NCBI GenBank assembly: GCA_001724355.1
Contig: MEEF01000003.1
Location: forward strand, 1 to 64,000
Length of the DNA: 64,000 bases
Source: Mesorhizobium sp. SCN 65-20
GTDB lineage: Bacteria > Pseudomonadota > Alphaproteobacteria > Rhizobiales > Rhizobiaceae
Direction of reading: 5' to 3'
Shown here: positions 11,789-21,088 of the stretch, piece by piece
Layout of the letters: each line of letters opens with the position of its first letter
Numbering within the stretch: the first letter of the stretch is position 1
Notes under the pieces: model-generated
Database searches by the model: none
Seen by the model: only the letters and a program-made list of their open reading frames with translations
Told to the model about the DNA's origin: nothing
Made by a program: the position numbers and the translations under genes

Positions 11789-12634
11789 ATGAACAGTAGC
11801 TTGGATCTTGTTGTGGTCACCTACAACAGCGCTGCGGTCCTGCAGGCATTCCTGGAAAGCGTTCCGGGATCGGTCAACGTCATCGTAGCCGACAACAACA
11901 GCACGGATGGTTCCGTTGCCATCGCAAGGGCCGCTGGGGCGAGGGTGGTCGATATTGGCGAAAACGTCGGATATGGCTGCGCTTGCAATATCGGCGCCGC
12001 GGCAGGCACCGCCCCAATGCTGCTGTTCGCCAATCCGGACCTTCGATTGCGGGCGGGCGCCATGGAGGCGCTGGTTTTGGCTGCGGAGTCGTATCCGAAT
12101 GCCGCATTCAACCCAAGCATCTATTCGGGCAATCGACGCCGCTTCAGGAAGTGGTCACGACTCCTGCCGGCGTCCGACTTTTGGCATGGGGCGCCACCCG
12201 ACAGCGACTGCGAGATTCCCGTCCTGCACGGGTCATGCATCATGGTTCGCCGCAGTCATTTCGAGAAGGTCGGCGGTTTCGACCCGAAGATCTTTCTTTT
12301 CCATGAGGATGACGACTTGAGCCTGAGGCTGCGCCAGGCGGGTGTACAACTCCGCCTCGCCGCCAATGCCGTTGTGGATCATGCCGAAGGCAGGTCGAGT
12401 ACCCGTTCGCCCGTGTCAGGAAGGATCAAGGGCGAGGCAATGGGACGCTCGCTCGTGTACGTCATGAACAAGCACCACCTGGACCTCGACGTCCCGGCGG
12501 AGCGATACAGGGCGTGGCTGAGGTTGCTCGCCCCCCATGTCCTGTTCAATGGCGCCCGTCGCTCCAAGACACTTGGCTTCCTTCATGGACTGAATGGTGG
12601 CGCCATGGATCGGCTTGGGAAGTCCCATGGCTGA
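11789..12634 (+). CDS. Glycosyltransferase family 2, rhamnosyltransferase-like
   Basis: The product is 281 residues from ATG 11789, which has GGAG eight bases upstream. It is a GT-A fold enzyme: LVVVTYNS at the N-terminus, ADNNSTDGSV as the nucleotide-binding motif, and FHEDDDLSLRLRQAG as the acceptor-side ED motif typical of dTDP-rhamnosyl transferases such as WbbL/RfbN. Its place directly after rfbD suggests that dTDP-L-rhamnose is the donor, which is inference. It probably acts on a lipid-linked glycan at the cytoplasmic membrane face. Confidence 0.87.
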   Translation: MNSSLDLVVVTYNSAAVLQAFLESVPGSVNVIVADNNSTDGSVAIARAAGARVVDIGENVGYGCACNIGAAAGTAPMLLFANPDLRLRAGAMEALVLAAESYPNAAFNPSIYSGNRRRFRKWSRLLPASDFWHGAPPDSDCEIPVLHGSCIMVRRSHFEKVGGFDPKIFLFHEDDDLSLRLRQAGVQLRLAANAVVDHAEGRSSTRSPVSGRIKGEAMGRSLVYVMNKHHLDLDVPAERYRAWLRLLAPHVLFNGARRSKTLGFLHGLNGGAMDRLGKSHG

Positions 12635-12757
12635 TTGCAGCCGCGCAGATGGAGCTTCCTCGCTTGCGGGCAAGTTCGAGGGCAGCGGCCCGTCGGGTAC
12701 AAGCGATGAGCAGGCAAGAGCGTAGTTAGGCATGCTCTTAGCGCCAAGGAATTCTTA

Positions 12758-15256
12758 GTGGAATTATTGATGACCAGAAAATCAGAATTGGAGCGAGCAG
12801 AAGGGAGGAGTCTTCCGGCAAGCGTGGGTTCCGAGCCTGTGCAGGTTGAACTCCAGTCGACCGTGCGGTCGAACATGCACGAATTGCAGTCCGATGATTT
12901 GGAAAAGAGGTTCGATCCTCAGAGCAGGGATTTGGAAGAGAAGGACAACTTTCAACCCAATGAGCAAGTGGATCTCCTGGTCAGCGACATCAAGTGGACG
13001 GCAGCCAAGATTGCCGAGTTGCAGCGCAGCAACTGGTTGAGCAAGGCGCCATTCTGGCGTTTGGTGCGCCGCCTCATCAAGGTCCGGCTGCTCTATGCCC
13101 TGTCGAACTCGCGCCTGCTCAGCGCGCGCAGTAGGGAGCGCTTTTTACGGTCCGCCGAAAAGCGCGATCCTCTGCTGCTCGCGTCGCGGCTCGACAGGTT
13201 CTGCAGCGATTTCTTCGCCCGGATGAGTTCGAATGAGTTCCTCAGGCAGCAGCGCGACCTCCAGTTCGCAAGCTATGGAGTCCGGGTAACCGCCATTGTC
13301 CCGAACTACAATCACGCCGCCTATCTCGCACAACGCATCGACAGCATACTCGGCCAGAGCTATCCGCTGATTGATATCATAATCCTTGACGACTGTTCGA
13401 CGGATGAAAGCCGCGTGATCATCGAGGACTATGTATCCAGGTATCCGGATCGTATTTCTGCAGTATTCAACGAGAGAAATTCCGGGAACGTCTTCCATCA
13501 GTGGAAAAAGGGGCATGAGCTAGCGACGGGAGATCTCGTATGGATCTGCGAGAGCGACGATTTCTGCGACAGCTCATTCGTCGAAAACCTTGTGGGTGCG
13601 TTCCGTGACCCAAGCGTCATGGTAGCATTCGGCCGCATCGAGTTTGCCGACAAGACCGGCCAGTTCATGCCCGGCATGGACGATTATCGAGAAAGCAGCG
13701 AAGCGGGCATATGGAATGATCCATTGGTCCGGCCAGCGGCGCGCTGGTTCGAAGGTGGCTTCGGTGTCAAGAACGTGATCGCAAATGTGGGCGGCAGCAT
13801 CTGGCGCCGCTTCCCGGTGCCGGAAGCGATATGGGAGGAGGCCCGTTCGTACCGCATCATGGGGGATTGGTTCCTTTACGGTGCCCTCGCGGCCGGCGGG
13901 CAGATTGCCTACAATCCAGATGCCGTTTCCTTCTTCCGCATCCATGGCGCGAACACGTCAGGCTCGTCAGCGCAGTCGACGCCTGAATATTACCGCGAGT
14001 ATGCGAAGCTGATGACTTCCTTGAAGCGACGCTGGGACATTCCCGATGCAACCCTTGATCGATTTCTCGAGAGTTGCAATCGCATCTACAAGGGGCGCGA
14101 CGTCGGCGTCGGTTTCGAGGAGCTGCTGCGTCCGACGGAACTCCGCGCTGTTCGCCGAGATACACCGCATATTCTCATGGGCATTCTCGGCTTTTCATAT
14201 GGCGGCGGGGAGATCTTTCCGATCCATCTGGCGAATGCCCTGCACCGGCAGGGGGCAAATGTATCGATCTTGCAGATGATGGACACGCATGATCATCCGG
14301 ACGTGCGGGAAATGCTGGATCGCGGCATACCGGTCTATAGCGCCAACGTCCTAAGCGATTTGGGGATTCGGAATTTCATCAAGGCGGCCGGAGTTTCCGT
14401 TGTCCACTCCCACCTTGCGACTGTCGAGCGATTCCTGATCGAGGAGGGTGGGGCCGACGTACCCTACATCGCCACCCTTCATGGGTCTTACGAGGCCATG
14501 AAAGTCTCGCGCGGCAGGGTGAAGAAGTGGGCGGCACGCATCGACCAGTTCATCTACACGGCAGACCGAAATCTCGAACCGTTCGACGGATTGGGCGTAG
14601 CTGACGAAAAGTTCATCAAGTTTCCCAATGCGATGCCGATCGACCCGGCGCCGTTCGCCAGGACACGCCGGGACCTGGGCATCGACCAGGACACCGTCGT
14701 GTTCACCCTGGTGGCGCGCGGCATCGCCGGAAAGGGCTGGGAGGAAGCGGTCCGTGCGCTCGGCTTGCTTCGCAAGCGTCATCCTGAGCAAAGGGTCGCG
14801 GTGATTGCCGTCGGCGAGGGACCTGCCACCACGCGCGCCATGGACCTGGCCAAAGGGGACCCCGACATCCATTTCCTCGGCTATGAGCAGCGCATTCACG
14901 GGCTCTATGCCATTAGCGACGTGGCGCTCTTGCCCACGCGCTTCCCGGGTGAATCCTATCCCCTGTGTCTCATTCAGGCGATGCAGATGGGCGTTCCCTG
15001 TGTCGCGACCGATATCGGTAACATCCGGACGATGATCGAAGTCGCCGGCGGCGCGGCAGGCGAGATCGTGCCGTTTTCCGCGGACGACGCGGTCTATCTT
15101 GAAGGTCTGGTATCGAGCATGGAGAATATGCTTGATCCTCGCCATCGTGCGCGGTTGGCCGAAAATGCACGCAAGGCTGCCGTTCGCTACGATATCGACG
15201 CCCTCGCTGGACGGTACCGCGATCTCTACGACGAAGTCTTGGCCCGCCGCTCTTGA
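12758..15256 (+). CDS. Two-domain glycosyltransferase (GT2 plus GT4)
   Basis: An 832-residue protein. Residues 1-170 are polar and partly helical. A GT2 domain follows from about 176 (VRVTAIVPNYNHAAYL, then LDDCSTDES near 210 and ESDDF near 266). A GT4 domain begins near 471 (ILMGILGFSYGGGEI) and holds LVARGIAGKGWEEAV and GESYPLCLIQAM near 729. In that last motif the second Glu of the family's E-X7-E is Gln. The start is uncertain: GTG 12758 has AAGGA at 7 bases, ATG 12770 has only a weak site. Two domains imply two successive sugar transfers to the same glycan, which is inference. Confidence 0.85.
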   Translation: MELLMTRKSELERAEGRSLPASVGSEPVQVELQSTVRSNMHELQSDDLEKRFDPQSRDLEEKDNFQPNEQVDLLVSDIKWTAAKIAELQRSNWLSKAPFWRLVRRLIKVRLLYALSNSRLLSARSRERFLRSAEKRDPLLLASRLDRFCSDFFARMSSNEFLRQQRDLQFASYGVRVTAIVPNYNHAAYLAQRIDSILGQSYPLIDIIILDDCSTDESRVIIEDYVSRYPDRISAVFNERNSGNVFHQWKKGHELATGDLVWICESDDFCDSSFVENLVGAFRDPSVMVAFGRIEFADKTGQFMPGMDDYRESSEAGIWNDPLVRPAARWFEGGFGVKNVIANVGGSIWRRFPVPEAIWEEARSYRIMGDWFLYGALAAGGQIAYNPDAVSFFRIHGANTSGSSAQSTPEYYREYAKLMTSLKRRWDIPDATLDRFLESCNRIYKGRDVGVGFEELLRPTELRAVRRDTPHILMGILGFSYGGGEIFPIHLANALHRQGANVSILQMMDTHDHPDVREMLDRGIPVYSANVLSDLGIRNFIKAAGVSVVHSHLATVERFLIEEGGADVPYIATLHGSYEAMKVSRGRVKKWAARIDQFIYTADRNLEPFDGLGVADEKFIKFPNAMPIDPAPFARTRRDLGIDQDTVVFTLVARGIAGKGWEEAVRALGLLRKRHPEQRVAVIAVGEGPATTRAMDLAKGDPDIHFLGYEQRIHGLYAISDVALLPTRFPGESYPLCLIQAMQMGVPCVATDIGNIRTMIEVAGGAAGEIVPFSADDAVYLEGLVSSMENMLDPRHRARLAENARKAAVRYDIDALAGRYRDLYDEVLARRS

Positions 15257-15290
15257 TGCCAGCACATCCGCCCAGAAGGATGGTGCACCC

Positions 15291-15473
15291 ATGCGAACAC
15301 TGCTGGTTGGAGGGGCGGCTTCATGGGCCACGCGCTTGTTGCGGCACTGCATGGCCGGACACGCCGTCACCATCGTGGGGCGCAGCGCCAAGGCCCTTCG
15401 GCCGCCGCCACGTCGGTCCGAGGCTTCGCGTTGTCGCACCAGCATTGGTCATGTATTATCCGCCCGCCGGTGA
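15291..15473 (+). pseudogene. Decayed N-terminus of an NAD-dependent epimerase/dehydratase
   Basis: Reading from ATG 15291 gives MRTLLVGGA. Shifting frame for the next stretch gives GFMGHALVAALHGR, and returning to the first frame gives GHAVTIVGRSAKA. Together they rebuild a Rossmann beta-alpha-beta start with GGAGFMG, as in sugar-nucleotide epimerases. Two compensating losses (one base near 15317, two near 15350) explain the shifts. A purine-rich site (agaagga) precedes the ATG. After about 40 residues no frame continues the family, and the frame closes at 15471-15473. It is probably a remnant of a further sugar-nucleotide gene in this locus. Confidence 0.5.
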
Positions 15474-15515
15474 CCTAAAAGCTGCATCGTGCAGGCCGGC
15501 TTGGGAGAAACGGCC

Positions 15516-15755
15516 ATGTTACGTGCGATTTCGTTTGCATTTGCCTTGTTGATTTTCCCCGCTACTGCATTCGCCAACTCATGTCCGACAATAATGGCCG
15601 CAATTGATGCTGCCATGCCTTCCGCGCAACTGTCGGCTGCGGACATGACGAAGGTCATGGAACTGCGTGCGCAGGGAGAGTCGCTGCATCAGTCCGGAGA
15701 TCATGCCGGGTCGGAAGCCGCGCTCAATGAGGCCAAGAAGATGCTGGGCATCTAG
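15516..15755 (+). CDS. Small exported hypothetical protein
   Basis: The product is 79 residues from ATG 15516, preceded by GGGAG at 8 bases; a longer in-frame start at 15489 lacks one. A signal peptide is clear (ISFAFALLIFPATAFA, cleavage before NS). The mature part is helical with one Cys near its start. Its C-terminal half (MELRAQGESLHQSGDHAGSE) resembles a single TPR-like helical hairpin. I do not recognise a named family. It lies at the end of the glycan locus. Confidence 0.7.
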   Translation: MLRAISFAFALLIFPATAFANSCPTIMAAIDAAMPSAQLSAADMTKVMELRAQGESLHQSGDHAGSEAALNEAKKMLGI

Positions 15756-15782
15756 GATAACCGGAGTTCGGACACTGTCGTA

Positions 15783-15815
15783 CGGGTTCGGTCGGGCGAA
15801 GCCCGGTCGAATCCG
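15783..15815. repeat. Stable intergenic hairpin
   Basis: An outer 8-bp stem (cgggttcg / cgaatccg, one G-T pair) encloses an inner 5-bp stem cgggc-gaa-gcccg with GT on both sides between them. No T-run follows on either strand. It lies between the small exported gene and the 3' end of the tRNA gene on the other strand, so it may end or protect either transcript. Confidence 0.45.
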
Positions 15816-15878
15816 ATACCTACGCCTAGCCCTCAAATGGCCGCGAGCAGCGTCAGTATGCTTGGGCTTGGGAGGTGA

Positions 15879-15968
15879 TGGCGGAGAAGGAGGGATTCGA
15901 ACCCCCGATGGGCTTGCACCCATGCCGCATTTCGAGTGCGGTGCATTCAACCACTCTGCCACTTCTCC
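15879..15968 (-). tRNA. tRNA-Ser (anticodon CGA)
   Basis: On the minus strand a full class II tRNA is visible. The acceptor stem GGAGAAG pairs with CTTCTCC, and the anticodon arm CCGCA-CTCGAAA-TGCGG gives anticodon CGA, which reads UCG. A long variable arm (ATGGGTGCAAGCCCAT) identifies serine. The T arm contains GGTTCGAATCC, and an encoded CCA follows the discriminator base. Length is 90 bases including CCA. Confidence 0.97.
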
Positions 15969-16004
15969 GCATCTGTGGTCGGGCCGTTACCGGCGCGGCG
16001 CACT

Positions 16005-16033
16005 AGATAACGGCTGATCCTAATTCGCACAAG
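16005..16033 (-). promoter_or_regulatory. Candidate sigma-70 promoter of tRNA-Ser
   Basis: On the minus strand CTTGTG, a 17-base spacer and TTATCT match the alphaproteobacterial CTTGAC-N17-CTATAT pattern. The -10 hexamer ends 36 bases before the tRNA 5' end, a workable leader length. Confidence 0.5.
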
Positions 16034-16464
16034 GCCAAATATGCGTTTCCTTACGGCAACTTTTCCGGGCCCGGAAAACTAAGCTTCCGGCAGCTCGAAA
16101 TCCTTTGCTGGTTGACTGCAATTTGGCCTGAGCTCCCCTTGGCAGTTCGCAAGATCGTTGGCGTCGTCGGTTGTCCTTGCGGACTTTGGAAGGCCGATAG
16201 CTCGTGTGTCATCGGGCTGTGCCTATGAAGTGGCTTGGCTCCAGCCGACGAGCTTGCTAACTGAGGCTCATCGGCAATGGCCAGTGCCAGCCTGCGCTTT
16301 TCCTGCCAGTTGCCTTGACTTCGCGACAACCATCGGTTACGGGACGCCTGCAATCGGCGTGGGGGAGTCTCCGCGCCGCTTGTTTTTTGAACCCGCAACG
16401 ACTGACAAAAAGACGGCCCGGATCGCAGATCCAACAAGGCCGACCGAACAGCGAAAGGCAAAAA
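16034..16464. other. Intergenic region upstream of rplU
   Basis: About 430 bases without a convincing gene. It holds a perfect 18-base palindrome (TTTTCCGGGCCCGGAAAA, 16061-16078) and, nearer rplU, a nested hairpin at 16414-16442: outer cggcc/ggccg and inner ggatc-gca-gatcc. The nested hairpin would lie in the rplU leader RNA 22 bases before the start codon and could bind a ribosomal protein, as leaders of other ribosomal operons do. That role is inference. I found no strong promoter by eye. Confidence 0.5.
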
Positions 16465-16896
16465 ATGTTCGCAGTCATCAAAACGGGCGGCAAGCAGTAC
16501 CGCGTCGCCGCCAATGATGTGATCAAGATCGAGAAGGTCGCCGGTGTCGCCGGTGAGACCGTGGAATTCGTCGAAGTGCTCGCCGTCGGCGAGGGCGACA
16601 AGGCTGAGATCGGCGCGCCCTTCGTGGCCGGCGCGATCGTCGCGGCGGAAGTGGTCGAACAGGGCCGCGCTCCGACCGTCATCGCCTTCAAGAAGCGTCG
16701 TCGCCAGAACTCGCGCCGTTCGCGCGGCCATCGTCAGCACCTGACGACGGTCCGGATCGCCGAGATCCTGACGGGCGGTGCCAAGCCTTCGAAGAAGGCA
16801 GCGGCGAAGACCGAAGCCGCGGCTGAAGAAGCCGCCGAGAAGCCCGCGAAGAAGGCAGCGCCGAAAAAGGCTGCAGCCGTCGCGGAATCAGAGTAA
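16465..16896 (+). CDS. rplU: 50S ribosomal protein L21
   Basis: Start at ATG 16465 ([15 protein letters not shown]), preceded by GCGAAAGG; upstream codons in frame do not belong to the family. The product has 143 residues. The L21 core occupies roughly residues 1-103 and includes [18 protein letters not shown]. The last ~40 residues are an Ala/Lys/Glu-rich tail ([15 protein letters not shown]), an extension I know from other rhizobial L21 proteins. It is followed by rpmA after 25 bases, the usual pair. Confidence 0.97.
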   Translation: MFAVIKTGGKQYRVAANDVIKIEKVAGVAGETVEFVEVLAVGEGDKAEIGAPFVAGAIVAAEVVEQGRAPTVIAFKKRRRQNSRRSRGHRQHLTTVRIAEILTGGAKPSKKAAAKTEAAAEEAAEKPAKKAAPKKAAAVAESE

Positions 16897-16921
16897 TCAG
16901 AGCGACTGAAGGAGAACATCC

Positions 16922-17191
16922 ATGGCACATAAGAAAGCTGGCGGTTCGTCGCGCAACGGTCGCGATTCTGAGTCGAAGCGCCTTGGCGTCAAGAAGTTCG
17001 GCAGCGAAGCCGTGATTCCGGGCAACATTATCGTTCGTCAACGCGGCACGCAGTGGCATCCCGGCGTCAACGTCGGCATGGGCAAGGACCATACCCTTTT
17101 TGCTCTTGAAGCCGGTGCAGTGTCGTTTGCCAAGAAAGCCAACGGCCGAACCTACGTATCGGTAAACCCGATGCCGAAGGCCGCGGAGTAG
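16922..17191 (+). CDS. rpmA: 50S ribosomal protein L27
   Basis: The product is 89 residues, starting [20 protein letters not shown], the conserved flexible tail that reaches the peptidyl-transferase centre. [20 protein letters not shown] is also typical. AAGGAG lies 6 bases before the ATG. It is co-transcribed with rplU and followed by a strong intrinsic terminator. Confidence 0.98.
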   Translation: MAHKKAGGSSRNGRDSESKRLGVKKFGSEAVIPGNIIVRQRGTQWHPGVNVGMGKDHTLFALEAGAVSFAKKANGRTYVSVNPMPKAAE

Positions 17192-17261
17192 CCGGTTCCG
17201 CACTACAACACCGGCGCCCCATCTCGGGAACCGGTGTCTGGCCAAGCCAGGAAAAGGATCA

Positions 17262-17290
17262 GGGGAGATGGGTCACCATCTCCCCTTTTT
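17262..17290 (+). terminator. Intrinsic terminator after rplU-rpmA
   Basis: A perfect 10-bp stem (ggggagatgg / ccatctcccc) with loop gtca is followed directly by five T. It ends 20 bases before the start of the GNAT gene, so the next gene must have its own promoter or depend on read-through. Confidence 0.9.
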
Positions 17291-17309
17291 CATTGCCTGG
17301 AGGACTAAA

Positions 17310-17897
17310 ATGGTTGCCGAGAAGGAAGATTTCGAAGACGAAAGACTGTCGATAGACTGCCCCATACTGTTGACGGAGCGGCTCGTCCTGCGCCCGCCGC
17401 ACGAGGACGATGTCCCCGAACTGGTGCAGCTCGCCGACAACCGGCACATCGCCGAGATGCTGGCACGCATGCCGCATCCCTATGGCGAGGCCGAGGCACG
17501 CGCATTCCTGTCGATGGCGCGGACCCAGCGCGGCGGTGTGGTCTATGCAATGACCCTCGCCGACAGCGGCGCCTTCATCGGCTCGGCCGGCCTCAACGTC
17601 ACCGACCGTGGCCTCGAGCTCGGCTATTGGGTCGGCGAGCCCTACTGGAAGGGTGGCTACGCCACCGAGGCTGCGCATGCGCTGGTCGATCTCGCCTTCC
17701 GGGCGACCGACACCAACGTGCTCAACGTCTCGTGCCGGGTCATCAACCCGGCGTCGCGGCGCGTCATCCACAAGTGCGGCTTCCAGTATGCCGGGCAGGG
17801 CATGCTGAACTCGATCGTCGCCGGCCAGGTGCCGGTCGAGCGCTATCGCCTCGACCGCAAGACCTGGGCGAGCCTCAGGTCATGGCCGCGTTTCTGA
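17310..17897 (+). CDS. GNAT family N-acetyltransferase (RimJ/RimL type)
   Basis: The product is 195 residues from ATG 17310, which has TGGAGGA just upstream; an earlier ATG in frame lies inside the terminator stem. The acetyltransferase fold shows LTERLVLRPPHEDDV at the start, the acetyl-CoA region LGYWVGEPYWKGGYATEA and RVINPASRRVIHKCGF near the end. This subgroup acetylates protein N-termini or small amines; the substrate is unknown. It converges on the EEP hydrolase with a 9-base gap. Confidence 0.88.
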   Translation: MVAEKEDFEDERLSIDCPILLTERLVLRPPHEDDVPELVQLADNRHIAEMLARMPHPYGEAEARAFLSMARTQRGGVVYAMTLADSGAFIGSAGLNVTDRGLELGYWVGEPYWKGGYATEAAHALVDLAFRATDTNVLNVSCRVINPASRRVIHKCGFQYAGQGMLNSIVAGQVPVERYRLDRKTWASLRSWPRF

Positions 17898-17906
17898 GAT
17901 GAGCCT

Positions 17907-18767
17907 TCAGGCCAGCTCGACCCACACCGGCTGGTGGTCGGAGCCGTCCGCTTCGGTATCGATGCGGACGGATTTGACCCTCGCCGCAAGGTTGGACTGG
18001 AGGAAGGCGTAGTCGATGAGGCGGGTCTTTTCCGGATGGATCGTGTCGCTCCAGGAGACCGACCCGTCCGGAACCCCGCCCGCCAGGGCGTAGGCGTCGA
18101 CGGGGTGATGGGCGACGATCTGGGGGCCTTCGACCGGGTCGGGCACGCCGGTCATGACGAGGTGCTCGGGCGAGCCCCGCACCATGTTGAAGTCGCCCAT
18201 GAGCACGAATTCTTCGGGGCTGGGGAGCTCGGGGAAACCGTATTCGGCGGCGCCGGTGATGGCGCCGCCCTCCATCGCATAGGCGTAGGTCCGCTCCTTG
18301 AGGTGGCGGATCTGCGCAATCCGTTCCTCCTGGCTGACATGGTCGAGATGCACAGAGTAGACGCGCAACGGGCCGGAAGGGGCCATGACCAGCGCCTCCA
18401 GCGCCGCGCGCTGCAGATTGCCGCGGTTCAGGCGCCGGCTGCGCGGCAGAAGCAGGTTGCGCGACGCCACGATCGGCCAGCGCGACAGCACCATGTTGCC
18501 GAACTGCAGCCGCCTATTGGCCGGCTTGCCGTCGTCGCCGACCATGCCGAAGTCGATGTCCATGGCGACGCCAAAGACGTGGAAGTAATCGGGCAGCAGG
18601 CGCGCAAGGCCGTCGACCATGTCGGCCATGTTGTTACGCATGAAGTTGCGGGTCACTTCCTGCAACGCCACGATGTCGGCGCCTGCCACGGCACGGGCGA
18701 TGCGCCCGAGATCGTAGTGGCCGTCGCGGCCGACCCCGTACTGGGTGTTGTAGGTGACCAGCTTCAT
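17907..18767 (-). CDS. Endonuclease/exonuclease/phosphatase family hydrolase
   Basis: Start placed at 18767, where GAGGGG lies 6 bases upstream; this gives 286 residues beginning MKLVTYNTQYGVGRDG. The metal-dependent hydrolase fold is shown by ALQEVTRNF (catalytic Glu), YSVHLDH, FVLMGDFNMVRG and the C-terminal GSDHQPVWVEL. Members act on phosphodiesters in DNA, RNA or lipids, and the substrate is open here. It is divergent from obgE with about 120 bases between them. Confidence 0.88.
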   Translation of the reverse strand: MKLVTYNTQYGVGRDGHYDLGRIARAVAGADIVALQEVTRNFMRNNMADMVDGLARLLPDYFHVFGVAMDIDFGMVGDDGKPANRRLQFGNMVLSRWPIVASRNLLLPRSRRLNRGNLQRAALEALVMAPSGPLRVYSVHLDHVSQEERIAQIRHLKERTYAYAMEGGAITGAAEYGFPELPSPEEFVLMGDFNMVRGSPEHLVMTGVPDPVEGPQIVAHHPVDAYALAGGVPDGSVSWSDTIHPEKTRLIDYAFLQSNLAARVKSVRIDTEADGSDHQPVWVELA

Positions 18768-18865
18768 CGACATCCCCTCATTGCGCGGCTCACCGTCCGC
18801 ACCAATCCGCTCTCGCCCTTCGCCGCGCCTTGCGCTATGGCAGGGGCGCCGAAACAACGAAATAA

Positions 18866-19924
<1,059 letters not shown>

Positions 19925-19934
19925 GCCGGCCGAC

Positions 19935-21083
19935 ATGACCATACCGTCGCTCCGGACCTACAAGCGCATCACCGTCAAGATAGGCTCGGCGCTGCTGGTC
20001 GACCGCTCTACCGGCCTCAAGCGCGAATGGCTGGCGTCGATGGCCGACGACATCGCGACCCTCGCTGAAGGCGGTGCCGACGTGCTGGTGGTCTCGTCGG
20101 GCGCGATTGCGCTCGGCCGCACCATCCTCGGCCTCGGCAAGCGGGCGCTGAAGCTCGAAGAGAGCCAAGCGGCCGCCGCAGTCGGCCAGATCGAACTCGC
20201 CGGCGCGTGGCAGGATGCGCTCGGTCGCAAGGGGCTGAAGTCGGGCCAGATCCTGGTGACGCTCGGCGACACCGAGGAGCGCCGGCGCTACCTCAATGCG
20301 CGGGCCACCATCTCGACGCTGCTCAAGATGAAGGCCGTGCCCGTCATCAACGAGAACGACACGGTTGCTACCACCGAGATCCGCTATGGCGACAACGACC
20401 GCCTGGCGGCGCGCATGGCGACCATGATGGGCGCAGACCTTCTGGTGCTGCTGTCCGACATCGACGGCCTCTACACCGCCCCGCCTGCGCACGACCCGAA
20501 CGCCAGGTTCATCCCGGTCGTCGACCGCATCACGCCCGACATCGAAGCCATGGCGGGCGCGGCTGCGTCCGAACTGTCGCGTGGCGGCATGCGCACCAAG
20601 CTCGACGCCGGCAAGATCGCGACCGCCTCGGGTACTGCGATGATCATCACCGCGGGCACCAGGATGTCGCCGCTGATGGCGATCGAGCGCGGCGAACGCT
20701 TCACTTTCTTCCGCCCGAGCGGCAATCCGGTGAAGGGCTACAAGACCTGGATCGCCGGGCAACTCGAACCGGCCGGCCGATTGACCGTCGACGCCGGCGC
20801 GGTCGGCGCGCTGCTCTCGGGCAAGTCGCTGCTTCCGGCCGGCGTGAGGCTGGTCAGCGGCAACTTCTCGCGCGGCGACACGGTGGCGATCCTGTCGCCC
20901 GAGGGCCGCGAGATCGCGCGCGGGCTGGTTGCCTATGACGCTGCGGATGCCGTAAGGATCGCTGGGCTGAAATCGACCGAGATCGAGACCGTGCTCGGCT
21001 ACGAGGCGCGGTCGGCGATGATCCACCGCGACGACCTGGTGGTGAGCCACGCCGACGCGGTGCCGGTGCAGGCGGAAGGGTGA
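19935..21083 (+). CDS. proB: Glutamate 5-kinase
   Basis: First enzyme of proline synthesis; phosphorylates glutamate. Start at ATG 19935 gives 382 residues ([20 protein letters not shown]). The amino-acid kinase domain carries [22 protein letters not shown] and [22 protein letters not shown] domain fills the C-terminal ~100 residues ([20 protein letters not shown]). It is followed by proA six bases after the stop. Confidence 0.96.
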   Translation: MTIPSLRTYKRITVKIGSALLVDRSTGLKREWLASMADDIATLAEGGADVLVVSSGAIALGRTILGLGKRALKLEESQAAAAVGQIELAGAWQDALGRKGLKSGQILVTLGDTEERRRYLNARATISTLLKMKAVPVINENDTVATTEIRYGDNDRLAARMATMMGADLLVLLSDIDGLYTAPPAHDPNARFIPVVDRITPDIEAMAGAAASELSRGGMRTKLDAGKIATASGTAMIITAGTRMSPLMAIERGERFTFFRPSGNPVKGYKTWIAGQLEPAGRLTVDAGAVGALLSGKSLLPAGVRLVSGNFSRGDTVAILSPEGREIARGLVAYDAADAVRIAGLKSTEIETVLGYEARSAMIHRDDLVVSHADAVPVQAEG

Positions 21084-21088
21084 GGACC

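Noticed and set aside
12626-12724. A 32-codon frame starting at ATG 12626 overlapping the end of the GT2 gene
   Set aside because: It has no ribosome-binding site and no recognisable motif. It could be a remnant, but nothing supports that.
16061-16078. The 18-base palindrome as an intrinsic terminator
   Set aside because: It has no loop and no proper T-run after a stem, and no gene ends next to it on either strand.
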